From: CAZHTS01 sp964535315
Lineage (GTDB): Bacteria; Chloroflexota; Anaerolineae; Anaerolineales; Anaerolineaceae
Reading direction: 5' to 3'
NCBI GenBank assembly: GCA_964535315.1
Contig: CAZHTS010000005.1
Location: forward strand, 1-64,000
DNA: 64,000 bases
The notes under the pieces were generated by a model. The model was not told the origin of the DNA. It saw only the letters and a list, made by a program, of their open reading frames with translations, and did no database searches. The translations under genes were made by a program, and so were the position numbers. The first letter of the stretch is position 1. Every line of letters starts with the position of its first letter. This document shows positions 33,563-42,171 of this stretch, one piece after another.

Positions 33563-34294
33563 TCAAGATTTTGGTGGTCTGGAGCCTAAAATTGCCTGCC
33601 CGATGCGCACATACGTCGCACCTTCCTGGATGGCGACCTCGTAATCGCCGCTGGTGCCCATCGAAAGCTCATTCCACACCCCCGCCGGGAAATGGCCGGC
33701 AAGGTAGTCACGCAGGCGTCGCAGACGGGCAAAATAGGTGCGCACCGCCTCGGGTTCCAGTTCCAACGGCGGCATGGTCATCAAACCACGCACCTGCAAG
33801 TGCGGCAAGGCCAAAACGGCAGCAACGTCCGCCAACAAACCATCCCAGCGGCTCTCGTCCCAGGCCTGCCAGCCCGATTTGTTCTCCTCGCCGCCCACAT
33901 TAAACTCCAGTAAGACCGGCAAGATACGCCCCTCTTCCGCCAACAGACGCTCTAACTTGTCCGCCAGGCGCAGACTATCCAACGAATGTAACGCGTCAAA
34001 ATGTTCACTCACCAGGCGCGCCTTGCGGCTTTGTAGATGGCCGATCATGTGCCATTCCAACCCGGCGCAATCCTTGAGCGCCTCGATCTTCGCCACGCTC
34101 TCCTCAGGATAATTTTCGCCCAGCAACCGCGCCCCCGCCTGTACCGCCGCCGTCACCACCTCAACCGGCTGCGACTTGGTGACCACCACCAGGCGCACAT
34201 CGCTCCCCTGCCGCCCGCTCACCGCCGCCGCCCGCTCGATGCGCCCGTACACCCGTTCCAGATTCTGCCGAATCAATGCTACCCGTTCATCCAT
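33563..34294 (-). CDS. YggS/PLPBP pyridoxal-phosphate homeostasis protein
   Basis: A 243-residue alanine-racemase-like TIM barrel that binds PLP and buffers the vitamer pool. The PLP lysine is Lys40 in LVVVTKSQP. Conserved segments include GENYPEES, WHMIGHLQSRKAR, LLEFNVGGEENKSGW and LSMGTSGDYEVAIQEGAT. No racemase C-terminal domain is present, as expected. GGGAGGG precedes the ATG. The pgeF-like gene lies 17 bp upstream in the same operon, in the common yggS neighbourhood. Confidence 0.93.
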   Translation of the reverse strand: MDERVALIRQNLERVYGRIERAAAVSGRQGSDVRLVVVTKSQPVEVVTAAVQAGARLLGENYPEESVAKIEALKDCAGLEWHMIGHLQSRKARLVSEHFDALHSLDSLRLADKLERLLAEEGRILPVLLEFNVGGEENKSGWQAWDESRWDGLLADVAAVLALPHLQVRGLMTMPPLELEPEAVRTYFARLRRLRDYLAGHFPAGVWNELSMGTSGDYEVAIQEGATYVRIGQAILGSRPPKS

Positions 34295-34311
34295 CTACAG
34301 CCCTCCCGGAT

Positions 34312-35097
34312 TTATTTCAAGGCCAACAGGGCGCCAAAACGCCCGGTGCGCCCCTTCTCGCCGCGGTGAGAATACCAGTCTTGCAGATGACAGGCCGTAC
34401 ACACACCGGCCACCTGAATGTGTTTTACCCCCGCCTGTTGCAGCACCAAGGTATTAGCGGCCCATAGATCAAAATGGACGTCGCCATTGGGCGTGGGCAG
34501 CAAACCGGCTGCGTCGGCGCCAAAGGCCGCCTGGGCGCGTTCGACCACGTCCTGCCCGACCACATAATGTTCCGGGCAAATCGAGGGCCCAATTCCGGCC
34601 AGGATGTCCGCCGGCCGGCTGCCATAACGTTCCGCCATCGCCTGGACGGCCACGGCCGCCACCCGCTGCACCGTCCCCTGCCAGCCGGCGTGCGCCGCCG
34701 CCGCCACGCGCCGAATGGGGTCATACAACAATACCGGCACACAGTCGGCAAAACGCATAAACAACGTAACTTCGGGCCGGTCGGTCACGATCACGTCCGC
34801 CTTATATTGGATCGTGCCCGCCGGGCGCGGCCGGTCGGTGCAGATCACCTCCACCCCGTGCACCTGCCATACGTCAAACAGGCTGTCCGCCGAGCGCCCT
34901 AACGCCGCCGCCATCCGCCGGCGGTTCTCTAACACATTCTCGCGCGGGTCGCCCACCATGCCGCCCAGGTTCAAAGAGTCCCACGGCGCCGGGCTTACGC
35001 CGCCGCGCCGCGAAAACACACCCTGCAACACCCCCGGCTCGCCTGCCAGCAGATCGAAGCTGTAATAACGAATTTCATCTACCTGATGAAACGGCAT
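34312..35097 (-). CDS. pgeF: PgeF/YfiH-family peptidoglycan editing (laccase-domain) protein
   Basis: A 261-residue multicopper-like purine nucleoside/peptidoglycan-editing protein. The metal-site motifs are WQVHGVEV, the MRFADCVPVLLYDP segment and AAAHAGWQGTV, which carry the conserved His, Cys and His. A further ICPEHYVVG and a C-terminal CTACHLQDWYSHRGE complete the family pattern. In E. coli YfiH removes L-Ser-misincorporated UDP-MurNAc; other members act on purine nucleosides. It is placed between the DUF2085 fusion gene and yggS on the same strand. Confidence 0.9.
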   Translation of the reverse strand: MPFHQVDEIRYYSFDLLAGEPGVLQGVFSRRGGVSPAPWDSLNLGGMVGDPRENVLENRRRMAAALGRSADSLFDVWQVHGVEVICTDRPRPAGTIQYKADVIVTDRPEVTLFMRFADCVPVLLYDPIRRVAAAAHAGWQGTVQRVAAVAVQAMAERYGSRPADILAGIGPSICPEHYVVGQDVVERAQAAFGADAAGLLPTPNGDVHFDLWAANTLVLQQAGVKHIQVAGVCTACHLQDWYSHRGEKGRTGRFGALLALK

Positions 35098-35107
35098 CGC
35101 TTCCTCG

Positions 35108-36103
35108 CTACTCCACCGGCCCCAGGCGCTGCACCACGGCGAATTTCTGCGCCATCACCCGGCGGGTATCGGCCATGGCCTCTTCGATCAGCGGATAGAG
35201 ATACCAGGCAGTCGGGAAACCGAACAGGAAACCGGTAATCGTCCGTAACAGCGGGGTGCTTTCCCGCATCGGCGCCCAGGCAAACGTGTCCCCCATCAGG
35301 CTGGGCAGTTGTGAGAAACCATCCAACCCCATAGGGATCAACGCCGCCGCCAGCCAGATATACCAGGGGAACGACTTGATGCGCCGCCCGGTGGCGGCAA
35401 AGATCAGCCCAAATAACAAAATGGCGCCGTAAATCGCCACGTCTCGCTGGCACAGCGCCACTTTATACCCCAGCACCTCATTCCCCAGGAAATTACGCGC
35501 CGCCAGAACATCGATTTCCTGGCTGCCAGAGATCTCCTCGTACGTCAACGGCACCGTCAGGCCGGCTAACTGGCGGGGGTAATAAGCCTGTTCGCCAAAC
35601 AGGAACCAGGAACGAAAAGTCAGTTGGTGACAGAGTGGGCTGTAGATGGTGTAAATGAGGTTGGCCGGGCCGGTCACCCCCACCTTGAGCAGCGCCGGCG
35701 CCAGAAACGGCAGCCCAACGTATAGAAACACGACCAGGTTGAACAACAACATGTAATGGTGGCTCAACCAGTACGAGAACGAATCGGCCCCGCTGATCGT
35801 GCGCCCCTGTTTCAGCCGCTTGCGGTAAACTTCATCGTCCAATTGCGTCAGGTGTTGGTGACGGTCACGCGCCGCGCCCAGCGCCACCAACAGTTCCTGG
35901 CGGGTGATCGGCGCCTGCAAGCGGTAGGGGCCCACCTGGACGATCGGGACCTGCGTCGCGTACGACTGCATCAACACCGGGTCATTTTCAATATCCACCA
36001 CCACCAGGCGGTGCGGGATTTCGGCCTGAATGGACTCGAGATCCTGGCGGATTTGTTCGCACTGCGGGTCAGCCGTGCGCAGAAACAGCGTAACATTAAT
36101 CAT
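35108..36103 (-). CDS. Glutaredoxin-like/DUF2085 membrane fusion protein
   Basis: A 331-residue protein. Residues 1-85 have a glutaredoxin/DUF836-like fold (VTLFLRTADPQCEQIRQDL, with VPIVQVGPYRL as the cis-Pro strand). Only one Cys of the usual CxxC is present (Cys14), so it may act monothiol-like. After a linker, five helices form a DUF2085 domain with SPLCHQLTFRSWFLFGEQ and CQRDVAIYGAILLFGL, whose paired Cys-His motifs are the family hallmark. The start overlaps the TlpA stop (ATGA). With CcdA and TlpA upstream, the protein probably belongs to an envelope thiol-redox path. Confidence 0.78.
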   Translation of the reverse strand: MINVTLFLRTADPQCEQIRQDLESIQAEIPHRLVVVDIENDPVLMQSYATQVPIVQVGPYRLQAPITRQELLVALGAARDRHQHLTQLDDEVYRKRLKQGRTISGADSFSYWLSHHYMLLFNLVVFLYVGLPFLAPALLKVGVTGPANLIYTIYSPLCHQLTFRSWFLFGEQAYYPRQLAGLTVPLTYEEISGSQEIDVLAARNFLGNEVLGYKVALCQRDVAIYGAILLFGLIFAATGRRIKSFPWYIWLAAALIPMGLDGFSQLPSLMGDTFAWAPMRESTPLLRTITGFLFGFPTAWYLYPLIEEAMADTRRVMAQKFAVVQRLGPVE

Positions 36104-36639
36104 GGTATAACCCCTATCGACCGCAAATGGGTACTGAGTATATCCTGGCTCAATTCGCCTAGCTGGCGGGCCTTCAATGTACCATCTGCGGCAATGAACA
36201 CTGAGGTCGGATAGGCGCGCACCTGATAAAGATCAGAAACGGTTGATTGTGGATCGAACAGAACCGGCAGGGTCAATTGCTCGCTTTCGACAAATTGCTG
36301 CACCGTCGACCGGCTTTCGGCGTTATTGACCGCCAGAATCACCAGGCCCCCGGCAAAATACCGATCGTGCGTTTGCTGAAGCAAGGGCATTTCGGCGCGA
36401 CAGGGCGGGCACCAGGTGGCCCAAAAATTGATCACCACCGGCCGGCCGCGAAACTGGCTGAGACGCACCATCTGACCGCCCATGCCCTCCAATTCAAAAT
36501 CGGGTGCTGCGTCGCCCACTGCTACCGGTGCAGGCCGTTGTCGTTCCCCCGTACGACCGTCATCCGCCAGTACGGGCAGGGCCAACAAAAGACCAATACC
36601 CAGCCCCAACAACAAAAACAGCAGCCGCTTTACACCCAA
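36100..36639 (-). CDS. TlpA/ResA-type thiol-disulfide oxidoreductase
   Basis: An exported thioredoxin-like protein. A signal or anchor helix (RLLFLLLGLGIGLLLALPVLA) is followed by the thioredoxin fold with active site ATWCPPCRAEMP and the cis-Pro strand VRAYPTSVFI. Family members reduce cytochrome c or other envelope disulfides with electrons from CcdA. The start is uncertain. The TTG at 36639 has GAGGG 5 nt upstream and gives a clean signal peptide; GTGs at 36654 and 36651, and an ATG at 36705 that overlaps ccdA, are alternatives. It overlaps the next gene by ATGA. Confidence 0.88.
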   Translation of the reverse strand: MGVKRLLFLLLGLGIGLLLALPVLADDGRTGERQRPAPVAVGDAAPDFELEGMGGQMVRLSQFRGRPVVINFWATWCPPCRAEMPLLQQTHDRYFAGGLVILAVNNAESRSTVQQFVESEQLTLPVLFDPQSTVSDLYQVRAYPTSVFIAADGTLKARQLGELSQDILSTHLRSIGVIP

Positions 36640-36658
36640 GCCATCCCTCACCACACAA

Positions 36659-37378
36659 TCATAGACCAAAATCAACAAACAACCCGAATCGCCCGAGCTG
36701 CTCAAAACTACCCAGGAATAACAACGCTCCCATCAGGATCATCACCACCCCCATCCCCACCTCGACATAGTGCGTCAGTTTGCGATAACGGCGCAACAAA
36801 TAACCGACCCAACCAATGGTCAGGGCCGCGGCCAGGAATGGAATGGCCAGCCCGGCCGAATACGCTCCCAGCAAATAGACGGCTTCCATCATCGAGTTCC
36901 ACTGATAAGCCAGAGTAAGGATGGCCCCCAATGTGGGCCCCACACAGGGCGACCAGCCAGCCGAGAAGAACACCCCCAGCAGAAAAGAAGAAAGATAACT
37001 GCGCCGGCGATCCAGTTGCGTCTGCGGGCGCAAATCGTATTCCAGGAAGGGGATGCGCAAAAGCCCGGTCATGTGTAACCCAAACAACACCACCAGCACG
37101 CCACCCAATTTGGAAATCCAGCCGCGATACGAATTCAACAGCACCGACAGGCCAGAAGCTGCCAACCCCAACAAAATAAAGACCGTGCTGAAGCCGACGA
37201 CAAACGCCAGCCCGTGCGAGAAAGTCTCCCAACGATCAGTTCCTTCTTGTTGGTCGCTCACCACCGAACGCCCGCTCAGGTAACCGATGTACACCGGCAC
37301 CAACGAAAAGACGCACGGCGAAAGAAACGAGGCCAGCCCGGCCAGAAAAGCGATGCCAATATCGACCGATAGATTCAT
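36659..37378 (-). CDS. ccdA: CcdA/DsbD-like transmembrane electron carrier
   Basis: A 239-residue six-helix membrane protein that moves reducing equivalents from cytoplasmic thioredoxin to envelope thiol proteins. The two functional cysteines are in the pseudo-symmetric motifs FLSPCVFSLVP (first helix) and WSPCVGPTLG (fourth helix). It overlaps or abuts the TlpA-type gene, the expected substrate. The cluster CcdA, TlpA, glutaredoxin fusion runs as one minus-strand operon after the L,D-transpeptidase gene. Confidence 0.93.
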   Translation of the reverse strand: MNLSVDIGIAFLAGLASFLSPCVFSLVPVYIGYLSGRSVVSDQQEGTDRWETFSHGLAFVVGFSTVFILLGLAASGLSVLLNSYRGWISKLGGVLVVLFGLHMTGLLRIPFLEYDLRPQTQLDRRRSYLSSFLLGVFFSAGWSPCVGPTLGAILTLAYQWNSMMEAVYLLGAYSAGLAIPFLAAALTIGWVGYLLRRYRKLTHYVEVGMGVVMILMGALLFLGSFEQLGRFGLFVDFGL

Positions 37379-37389
37379 CCCTGTTTATC

Positions 37390-38478
37390 TCACGCGATCA
37401 CTTCCACCACCGTACCGGTAGGCGGATACTTAGAACTGATATCCACCTCGCCCGGGTACAACGGGACGGTTGGATAAGACCAGCGGAAAATCCATTTTGC
37501 ATCTTCTGGTCGCACGTTAATGCAGCCATGACTGAATTGCATCCCAAAGAAACTGTGCCAGAAAGCCGAATGGATGGCCACGCCCTCGCCGGTGATCAAC
37601 GAGGTCCAGGCCACGCATGGATAGTTGCCGGTGGTTTCACCACTCATGTGCAAAGACACCAGTTTGCGGTAAATGGGGTGCCTGCCCGGCGGTGAAGCCC
37701 GTTCGTCCGACGGATTGCCAAAATCATCGTTGGTGCGCCCGGTGGAAACCGTGCAGAAAAACACCTCGCGATCGTTCTCAAAACAAGACAGATACTGCTG
37801 GTTGGCATTGGCGTTGACGACGATGCGCTTATTCTCCACTTCAGGCGAAATGGGCGCAACTTCATCCTCTGTGATCGGGCGCAGGGACTCAGCCGGGCCC
37901 CAGAACAGATCGCCATAACCATATTTCTCGTTAAGCCGGTAGAAAACATGCCCGTCGTCGCTCGTTTTCATGTCGTCCACCCACACCACCTGCTGGCAAT
38001 ACAGGCGCGGAATCTGCGTCGTGGTATATCCGGTGGAACGTATCGGCGGGTTGATGATCTGCAAATCCACGTACGGGACACACACCTCCACCCACATCCC
38101 TTTACCGATCGGTGTCTCAGGCAGACTGGCAACCGGCTGCACCGGACGATTGTACACCGGCTGCAAGCGCGCCTGATAAATGTACCCGTCCGGCGTCTCC
38201 ACCCAACGGCTGGAGCCGTATCCGGGGTTCTCGCCAATCACCTCGCGCAGCCAGACGACAATGGTATCATCATAAATGCGTTTGACCACGCTGCTGTTTA
38301 CATACGGACGCGAACGGATATCGTAAAACCCCTGGCACAGACGCCCCAATTTCTCCGCCCCATTCCAGGTTTGCATCTGCTCGGCCCAACCCAGCCAGGG
38401 ACGAAACGCCAACGCCCCCAGACTCAGGGCGCCCATTTTCAAAAATTCGCGACGTGAAATTTTTCCATCCATAGTCAT
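37390..38478 (-). CDS. Tat-exported L,D-transpeptidase (YkuD)
   Basis: A 362-residue envelope enzyme. The N-terminus has a twin-arginine signal (SRREFLKMGALSLGALAF, Arg9/Arg10). The N-terminal half (about 50-200) looks like SH3-type modules. The YkuD catalytic domain near the C-terminus contains IHSAFWHSFFGMQFSHGCINV, split here as IHSAFWH and SHGCINVRPEDA; Cys in SHGC is the nucleophile. It forms or edits 3-3 cross-links in peptidoglycan, or a related wall polymer. The start at 38478 is fixed by an excellent promoter whose -10 ends 7 nt before the ATG. Tat rather than Sec export is uncommon for this family. Confidence 0.9.
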   Translation of the reverse strand: MTMDGKISRREFLKMGALSLGALAFRPWLGWAEQMQTWNGAEKLGRLCQGFYDIRSRPYVNSSVVKRIYDDTIVVWLREVIGENPGYGSSRWVETPDGYIYQARLQPVYNRPVQPVASLPETPIGKGMWVEVCVPYVDLQIINPPIRSTGYTTTQIPRLYCQQVVWVDDMKTSDDGHVFYRLNEKYGYGDLFWGPAESLRPITEDEVAPISPEVENKRIVVNANANQQYLSCFENDREVFFCTVSTGRTNDDFGNPSDERASPPGRHPIYRKLVSLHMSGETTGNYPCVAWTSLITGEGVAIHSAFWHSFFGMQFSHGCINVRPEDAKWIFRWSYPTVPLYPGEVDISSKYPPTGTVVEVIA

Positions 38479-38485
38479 GTGGACA

Positions 38486-38514
38486 AAGATACTTGCAAAA
38501 GGATAAATTGTCAA
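38486..38514 (-). promoter_or_regulatory. Strong promoter of the L,D-transpeptidase operon, leaderless
   Basis: On the minus strand: TTGACA (38514-38509), a 17-bp spacer and TATCTT (38491-38486), then 7 nt to the ATG at 38478. No Shine-Dalgarno is present, so the mRNA is probably leaderless. The -35 lies at the 3' end of the phytol-kinase-like gene. Confidence 0.75.
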
Positions 38515-38525
38515 CGCCTGCGGGT

Positions 38526-39236
38526 TTATGGGATGAGCCAATAACCCAATAAAACAGCCACCGCAGGAACAGTCAGGTTATCAATGTCCCGAAACGGCAG
38601 CGACTCGACCAGTGTGCCGGCCAGGGCAATCACGCCAATGGGGAAGAGATAATCATTAAACATGCCCGGGAGAGCGCCAACCGACAGGTAGACCGCCAGA
38701 ACGCCTGCCGCAAAGAGCCATCCGCCCAGAAACATGCCAACCGAACCGGCCCAGGATTTGTTGGGCGACCAGGGCAATGGGCTGCTGCGAAAACGCTTGC
38801 CGATGATATCGGCCAGGCCATCGCCGCCGCACAACAACATCAGCGCAATCATCCCAATTGGGGTGTCACGCCAGAACCAGAGGGTAAGCGCCACAAAAAC
38901 GATCCCGTAATACAGCGGGCCGCGCAAAATCTCGCGCCGGTCTCCGTTGCGCGACATGGCGTCCACCGCGGCCTGATCCTTCATCACCCCCAACCCCACC
39001 AGTGCAAACTGGACGGTGATCCCCAGCGGCACCAGCGCCGCCAGATAGCGCGCCCACGGCGCCGCATCGAACAACAACCAGCAAAGCACAAAGATCGGGC
39101 CGGTGCCCATATGGATAATCTTACGACTGAGCGGACCGCTGATCAAACCGCGGTGGGCCAGAAAATCGTTAAGGCGCAGCCAGAGCAGCGCCGCAGCAAA
39201 GGTTACGACCAGAGCCAGCCAGTTGTTGCCAAGCAT
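38526..39236 (-). CDS. Phytol/dolichol-kinase-like CTP-dependent membrane kinase
   Basis: A 236-residue integral membrane protein of the phytol/dolichol/phosphatidate cytidylyltransferase-like group. Signature segments are LSRKIIHMGTGP near residue 37, GGDGLADIIGKRF near 140, NKSWAGSVGMFLGG near 160 and LVESLPFRDIDNLTVP near the C-terminus. Plant VTE5 and cyanobacterial homologues phosphorylate phytol; the lipid alcohol used here is unknown and could be an isoprenoid. CTGGAGGC precedes the ATG. The smpB gene lies 24 bp upstream on the same strand. Confidence 0.82.
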   Translation of the reverse strand: MLGNNWLALVVTFAAALLWLRLNDFLAHRGLISGPLSRKIIHMGTGPIFVLCWLLFDAAPWARYLAALVPLGITVQFALVGLGVMKDQAAVDAMSRNGDRREILRGPLYYGIVFVALTLWFWRDTPIGMIALMLLCGGDGLADIIGKRFRSSPLPWSPNKSWAGSVGMFLGGWLFAAGVLAVYLSVGALPGMFNDYLFPIGVIALAGTLVESLPFRDIDNLTVPAVAVLLGYWLIP

Positions 39237-39260
39237 AACAGCCTCCAGGGCAAGTCAGTG

Positions 39261-39716
39261 TCAATCCTCACGGCCGCGCCGCTGGCGTTCCATCTCGCGG
39301 CTGGCGTCCCGTTTGGCAATCTCAGTGCGTTTATCGTACAACTTTTTCCCCTTGGCAATTGCAATATCCAGCTTGGCCAGCCCATCGCGCAAATAAACTT
39401 TCACCGGAACGACGGTATTGCCTTTCAAGCGGACTGCATCCCAAAGCTCGCGGATCTCGCGTCTGTGCAACAGCAGCCGGCGCGGCCGTTTGGGATCATG
39501 ATTAAAATGGCTGGCGGCATCGTAAGGGGCGATGTGCGCGTTCAGCAGCCAGGCTTCGCGCCCATCAACCTTGACATATGCTTCGGCCAGGCTGACCTGC
39601 CCGGCGCGGATCGACTTGATCTCACTGCCTTGCAGCGAGATACCCGCCTCAAAATGATCGAGCAGGAAATACTCGAAGTGGGCCTTGCGATTGGTGGCGA
39701 CAGTTTTTTCACCCAT
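39261..39716 (-). CDS. smpB: SsrA-binding protein SmpB
   Basis: The tmRNA-binding partner for ribosome rescue, 151 residues. The N-terminal ATNRKAHFEYFLLDHFEAGI, the core GSEIKSIRAGQVSLAEAYV and the SHFNHDPKRPRRLLLHRREI segment are canonical. The C-terminal tail is basic (KGKKLYDKRTEIAKRDASRE), as needed to insert in the mRNA channel. A TAAAAT hexamer lies 6 nt before the ATG; GAGG is present but only 1 nt from the ATG, too close for normal use. No ssrA gene is seen nearby. Confidence 0.95.
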   Translation of the reverse strand: MGEKTVATNRKAHFEYFLLDHFEAGISLQGSEIKSIRAGQVSLAEAYVKVDGREAWLLNAHIAPYDAASHFNHDPKRPRRLLLHRREIRELWDAVRLKGNTVVPVKVYLRDGLAKLDIAIAKGKKLYDKRTEIAKRDASREMERQRRGRED

Positions 39717-39722
39717 GCCTCG

Positions 39723-39728
39723 ATTTTA
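39723..39728 (-). promoter_or_regulatory. Candidate -10 of smpB
   Basis: TAAAAT on the minus strand, 6 nt before the smpB ATG, in the same geometry as other putative leaderless genes here. No convincing -35 was identified. Confidence 0.35.
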
Positions 39729-39734
39729 ACATAA

Positions 39735-40988
39735 CTATCCCCAACGTAGAATAGAAAGCCCGGCCAACATCCGCAAACTGGCAAACAAAACCAGCGCCGG
39801 GCCAAAACCAAACTGCTCGGCCAGCAGTGGCCCCAACAACGAACCCACCAGGATCGAAGCGTTCAGGCCTACGTTATACCAGGCCAGGTGCGCCGGCCGG
39901 TCATCAGCCGGCACACGTTCCAACAAATAATTAAACAATGCGCCACCGGCCATCGACCAGGCCACCCCGCTGACGATAGACAGGGATATATACAGGATAG
40001 GGGTGCGGCACACAATTAACAATACGGGATAGGCGCCCATCAGTACGACGCCCCAGGCAGTTACCCGCCGGTTCCCCAGGCGATGCGATAATCTTTCAAG
40101 TTGCAGGGCCCCAAACAACACCGTCACATAAAAAACGGCCGAGCCGAGACTGAGCACCTGATCGGAGAGATGCAACGTATTCACCGCATATAAGGGAAAG
40201 ACCGGGATGGCCAGATATTGTCCCAGATGGAAAAAGGCCAACAGCAGGACTACGCGGCGATAATCGCCATTCTGAACAACATCCAGGCGCAGACGGCTTT
40301 CCCGGCGCCCGGACCGGCCTTCTCCGTCGTTGCGAACGGGTGCCGCCGGCGGGAAATTGGCCGGGTTAATCAGAAACAGGTGCAAGCTGCTCATCGCCGC
40401 GCCCAAAAAACCAATTCCAAACACGATCTGATATCCGGTTGGAAAATCAACATAGGTCAAAATCAGGCCGCACACCAGCGATGTCAGCATCGACATCAAA
40501 GAAACCATGGCATTGCGAATACCCGAAACATGCGCTCTGAATTCGGGCGATACGCCTTCGGCGTAAAATGCAGTAAAGCCCACCGCAAACACCGCCCCCG
40601 GCACATTCATCAAAAAAGTGATCGCGATGATCGCCCAGACTTCTTGAGGGTCGTTAAAAAGCCAGGGCAACGGCACCAGCAGCAAATAAAAGATGCGCGT
40701 CAGCACCGACGTCTTGAAAATCGATTTCTGGATCGGCCGCCGGGCAAGCCAGGAACCGGCCGGCAACGCAAAGATCAAGGTTACGATGGCCGGCGCAGCA
40801 TTGATCAAACCAATCTGGGCGCCAGTGGCCCCCAACCGCGTGGCATAAATCGACAGGAAACCGATCGTGCTGCCGGTCAATACCCCCCACCAGGCAATAT
40901 CCATATAAAAATGGAAAAAGTTACGCCGGTAATTTTGTGGAATGACGTTGCCCGAATCAAACAAACCAACCAGTCTTGGTATAATCAT
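39735..40988 (-). CDS. MFS transporter
   Basis: A twelve-helix major facilitator protein of about 417 residues. The hydrophobic pattern begins at FYMDIAWWGVLTGSTIGFL, and a charged cytoplasmic loop (SGRRESRLRLDVVQNGDYRR) sits near the middle, as expected between helices 6 and 7. Substrate is not recognisable. The ATG at 40988 is chosen; it lies 4 nt from the divergent ATG at 40993 and has no ribosome-binding site, so the true start may be slightly downstream. Its coding end is 18 bp before smpB, so the two may share a transcript. Confidence 0.75.
   Translation of the reverse strand: MIIPRLVGLFDSGNVIPQNYRRNFFHFYMDIAWWGVLTGSTIGFLSIYATRLGATGAQIGLINAAPAIVTLIFALPAGSWLARRPIQKSIFKTSVLTRIFYLLLVPLPWLFNDPQEVWAIIAITFLMNVPGAVFAVGFTAFYAEGVSPEFRAHVSGIRNAMVSLMSMLTSLVCGLILTYVDFPTGYQIVFGIGFLGAAMSSLHLFLINPANFPPAAPVRNDGEGRSGRRESRLRLDVVQNGDYRRVVLLLAFFHLGQYLAIPVFPLYAVNTLHLSDQVLSLGSAVFYVTVLFGALQLERLSHRLGNRRVTAWGVVLMGAYPVLLIVCRTPILYISLSIVSGVAWSMAGGALFNYLLERVPADDRPAHLAWYNVGLNASILVGSLLGPLLAEQFGFGPALVLFASLRMLAGLSILRWG
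40977..40985 (+). promoter_or_regulatory. Extended -10 giving a leaderless transcript
   Basis: TGGTATAAT (TGnTATAAT) ends 7 nt before the ATG at 40993, and no Shine-Dalgarno is seen. It overlaps the N-terminal codons of the divergent MFS gene. Confidence 0.65.
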
Positions 40989-40992
40989 CTGT

Positions 40993-42153
40993 ATGGACTT
41001 CAAAGATCTCACTACCCTCCGCAAGCAATTCTTGCTTGACCCTGATATCGTATTTCTCAACCATGGCTCGTTCGGCGCCACGCCCTTGCCGGTCTTTGAA
41101 AATTTTCAGTACTGGCAAAGAGAGTTGGAGCGGCAGCCCGTGGAGTTTCTCGGGCGACGCGCTGCCCCTCTGTTGAGCGAATCCCGCCAGGCACTGGCAA
41201 GTTACCTGGGAACCGCGGCGGACAACCTGGTATACGTCACCAATGCGACCCACGGCCTCAACATTGTGGCCCGTTCATTACGGCTACACACCGGTGACGA
41301 GGTGTTGGCCAGCGATCATGAATACGGCGCCCTGGACCGTACCTGGCGTTTCCTTGCGCTCAAGCAAGGCTTCAAGTATATCAACCATCCGCTCAAGATG
41401 CCAGTAACCACCCCGGCCGAATTCGTCGACGACTTCTGGCAGGGCGTCAACGCCAACACCCGCGTTATCTTCATCAGCCACATCACCTCGCCCAGCGCCA
41501 TGCTCTTCCCCGTGGCTGAAATATGCCGGCGAGCGCAGGCGGCAGGCATTCTAACCGTGGTGGACGGCGCCCACGCCCCGGGCCAGGTGCCGCTCGCACT
41601 CGACCAGTTGGGGGCCGATTTTTATTCCGGCAACCTGCACAAATGGTTGTGCGCCCCAAAGGGCTCGGCTTTTCTCTACGCCCGGCCCACAATGCAGCAC
41701 GTGCTCGAACCCCTGGTCGTTTCATGGGGCTGGCAAAGCGAAGCACCGGGGCCATCCCGTTTCATCGACGAACAGGAATGGACCGGCACACGAGATCTGT
41801 CCGCCTTTTTGGCCGTTCCGGCTGCCATCGCTTTCCAACGCCAGAACCATTGGGAAGAGGTGCAGGCCCTCTGCCACCAGATGGCGTCTCTCGCTCACCA
41901 ACGTATCGCTGCACTGACCGGGCTGCCGGCGCTGCACCCCGATTCCCCCGTGTGGTATGCTCAGATGGGCGCCATGCCTTTGCCCGCCAATACCGACCTG
42001 ATCGCATTAAAAGCCCAATTGTACGACCGGTACCGCATCGAAATCCCTTTGACGCAATGTTGTGGGCAAAAATTGATCCGCTTCTCTTTCCAGGCCTACA
42101 ATACCCTCGAAGACATCCAGGCGCTCGAAAACGCGTTGCGACAATTACTATAA
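40993..42153 (+). CDS. Class V aminotransferase, isopenicillin-N-epimerase-like
   Basis: A PLP enzyme of 386 residues related to CefD-type epimerases and cysteine desulfurase-like proteins. The N-terminal FLNHGSFGATPLPV is diagnostic for this branch. PLP contacts are DGAHAPGQVPL and the Schiff-base Lys in GNLHKWLCAPKG. The C-terminus has RFSFQAYNT. The real substrate is unknown, since most relatives outside beta-lactam producers are uncharacterised. The ATG at 40993 follows the extended -10 by 7 nt. A patatin gene follows 18 bp downstream, then two further overlapping genes, apparently in one operon. Confidence 0.85.
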   Translation: MDFKDLTTLRKQFLLDPDIVFLNHGSFGATPLPVFENFQYWQRELERQPVEFLGRRAAPLLSESRQALASYLGTAADNLVYVTNATHGLNIVARSLRLHTGDEVLASDHEYGALDRTWRFLALKQGFKYINHPLKMPVTTPAEFVDDFWQGVNANTRVIFISHITSPSAMLFPVAEICRRAQAAGILTVVDGAHAPGQVPLALDQLGADFYSGNLHKWLCAPKGSAFLYARPTMQHVLEPLVVSWGWQSEAPGPSRFIDEQEWTGTRDLSAFLAVPAAIAFQRQNHWEEVQALCHQMASLAHQRIAALTGLPALHPDSPVWYAQMGAMPLPANTDLIALKAQLYDRYRIEIPLTQCCGQKLIRFSFQAYNTLEDIQALENALRQLL

Positions 42154-42171
42154 AAGCAGGCAGAATAAAGA

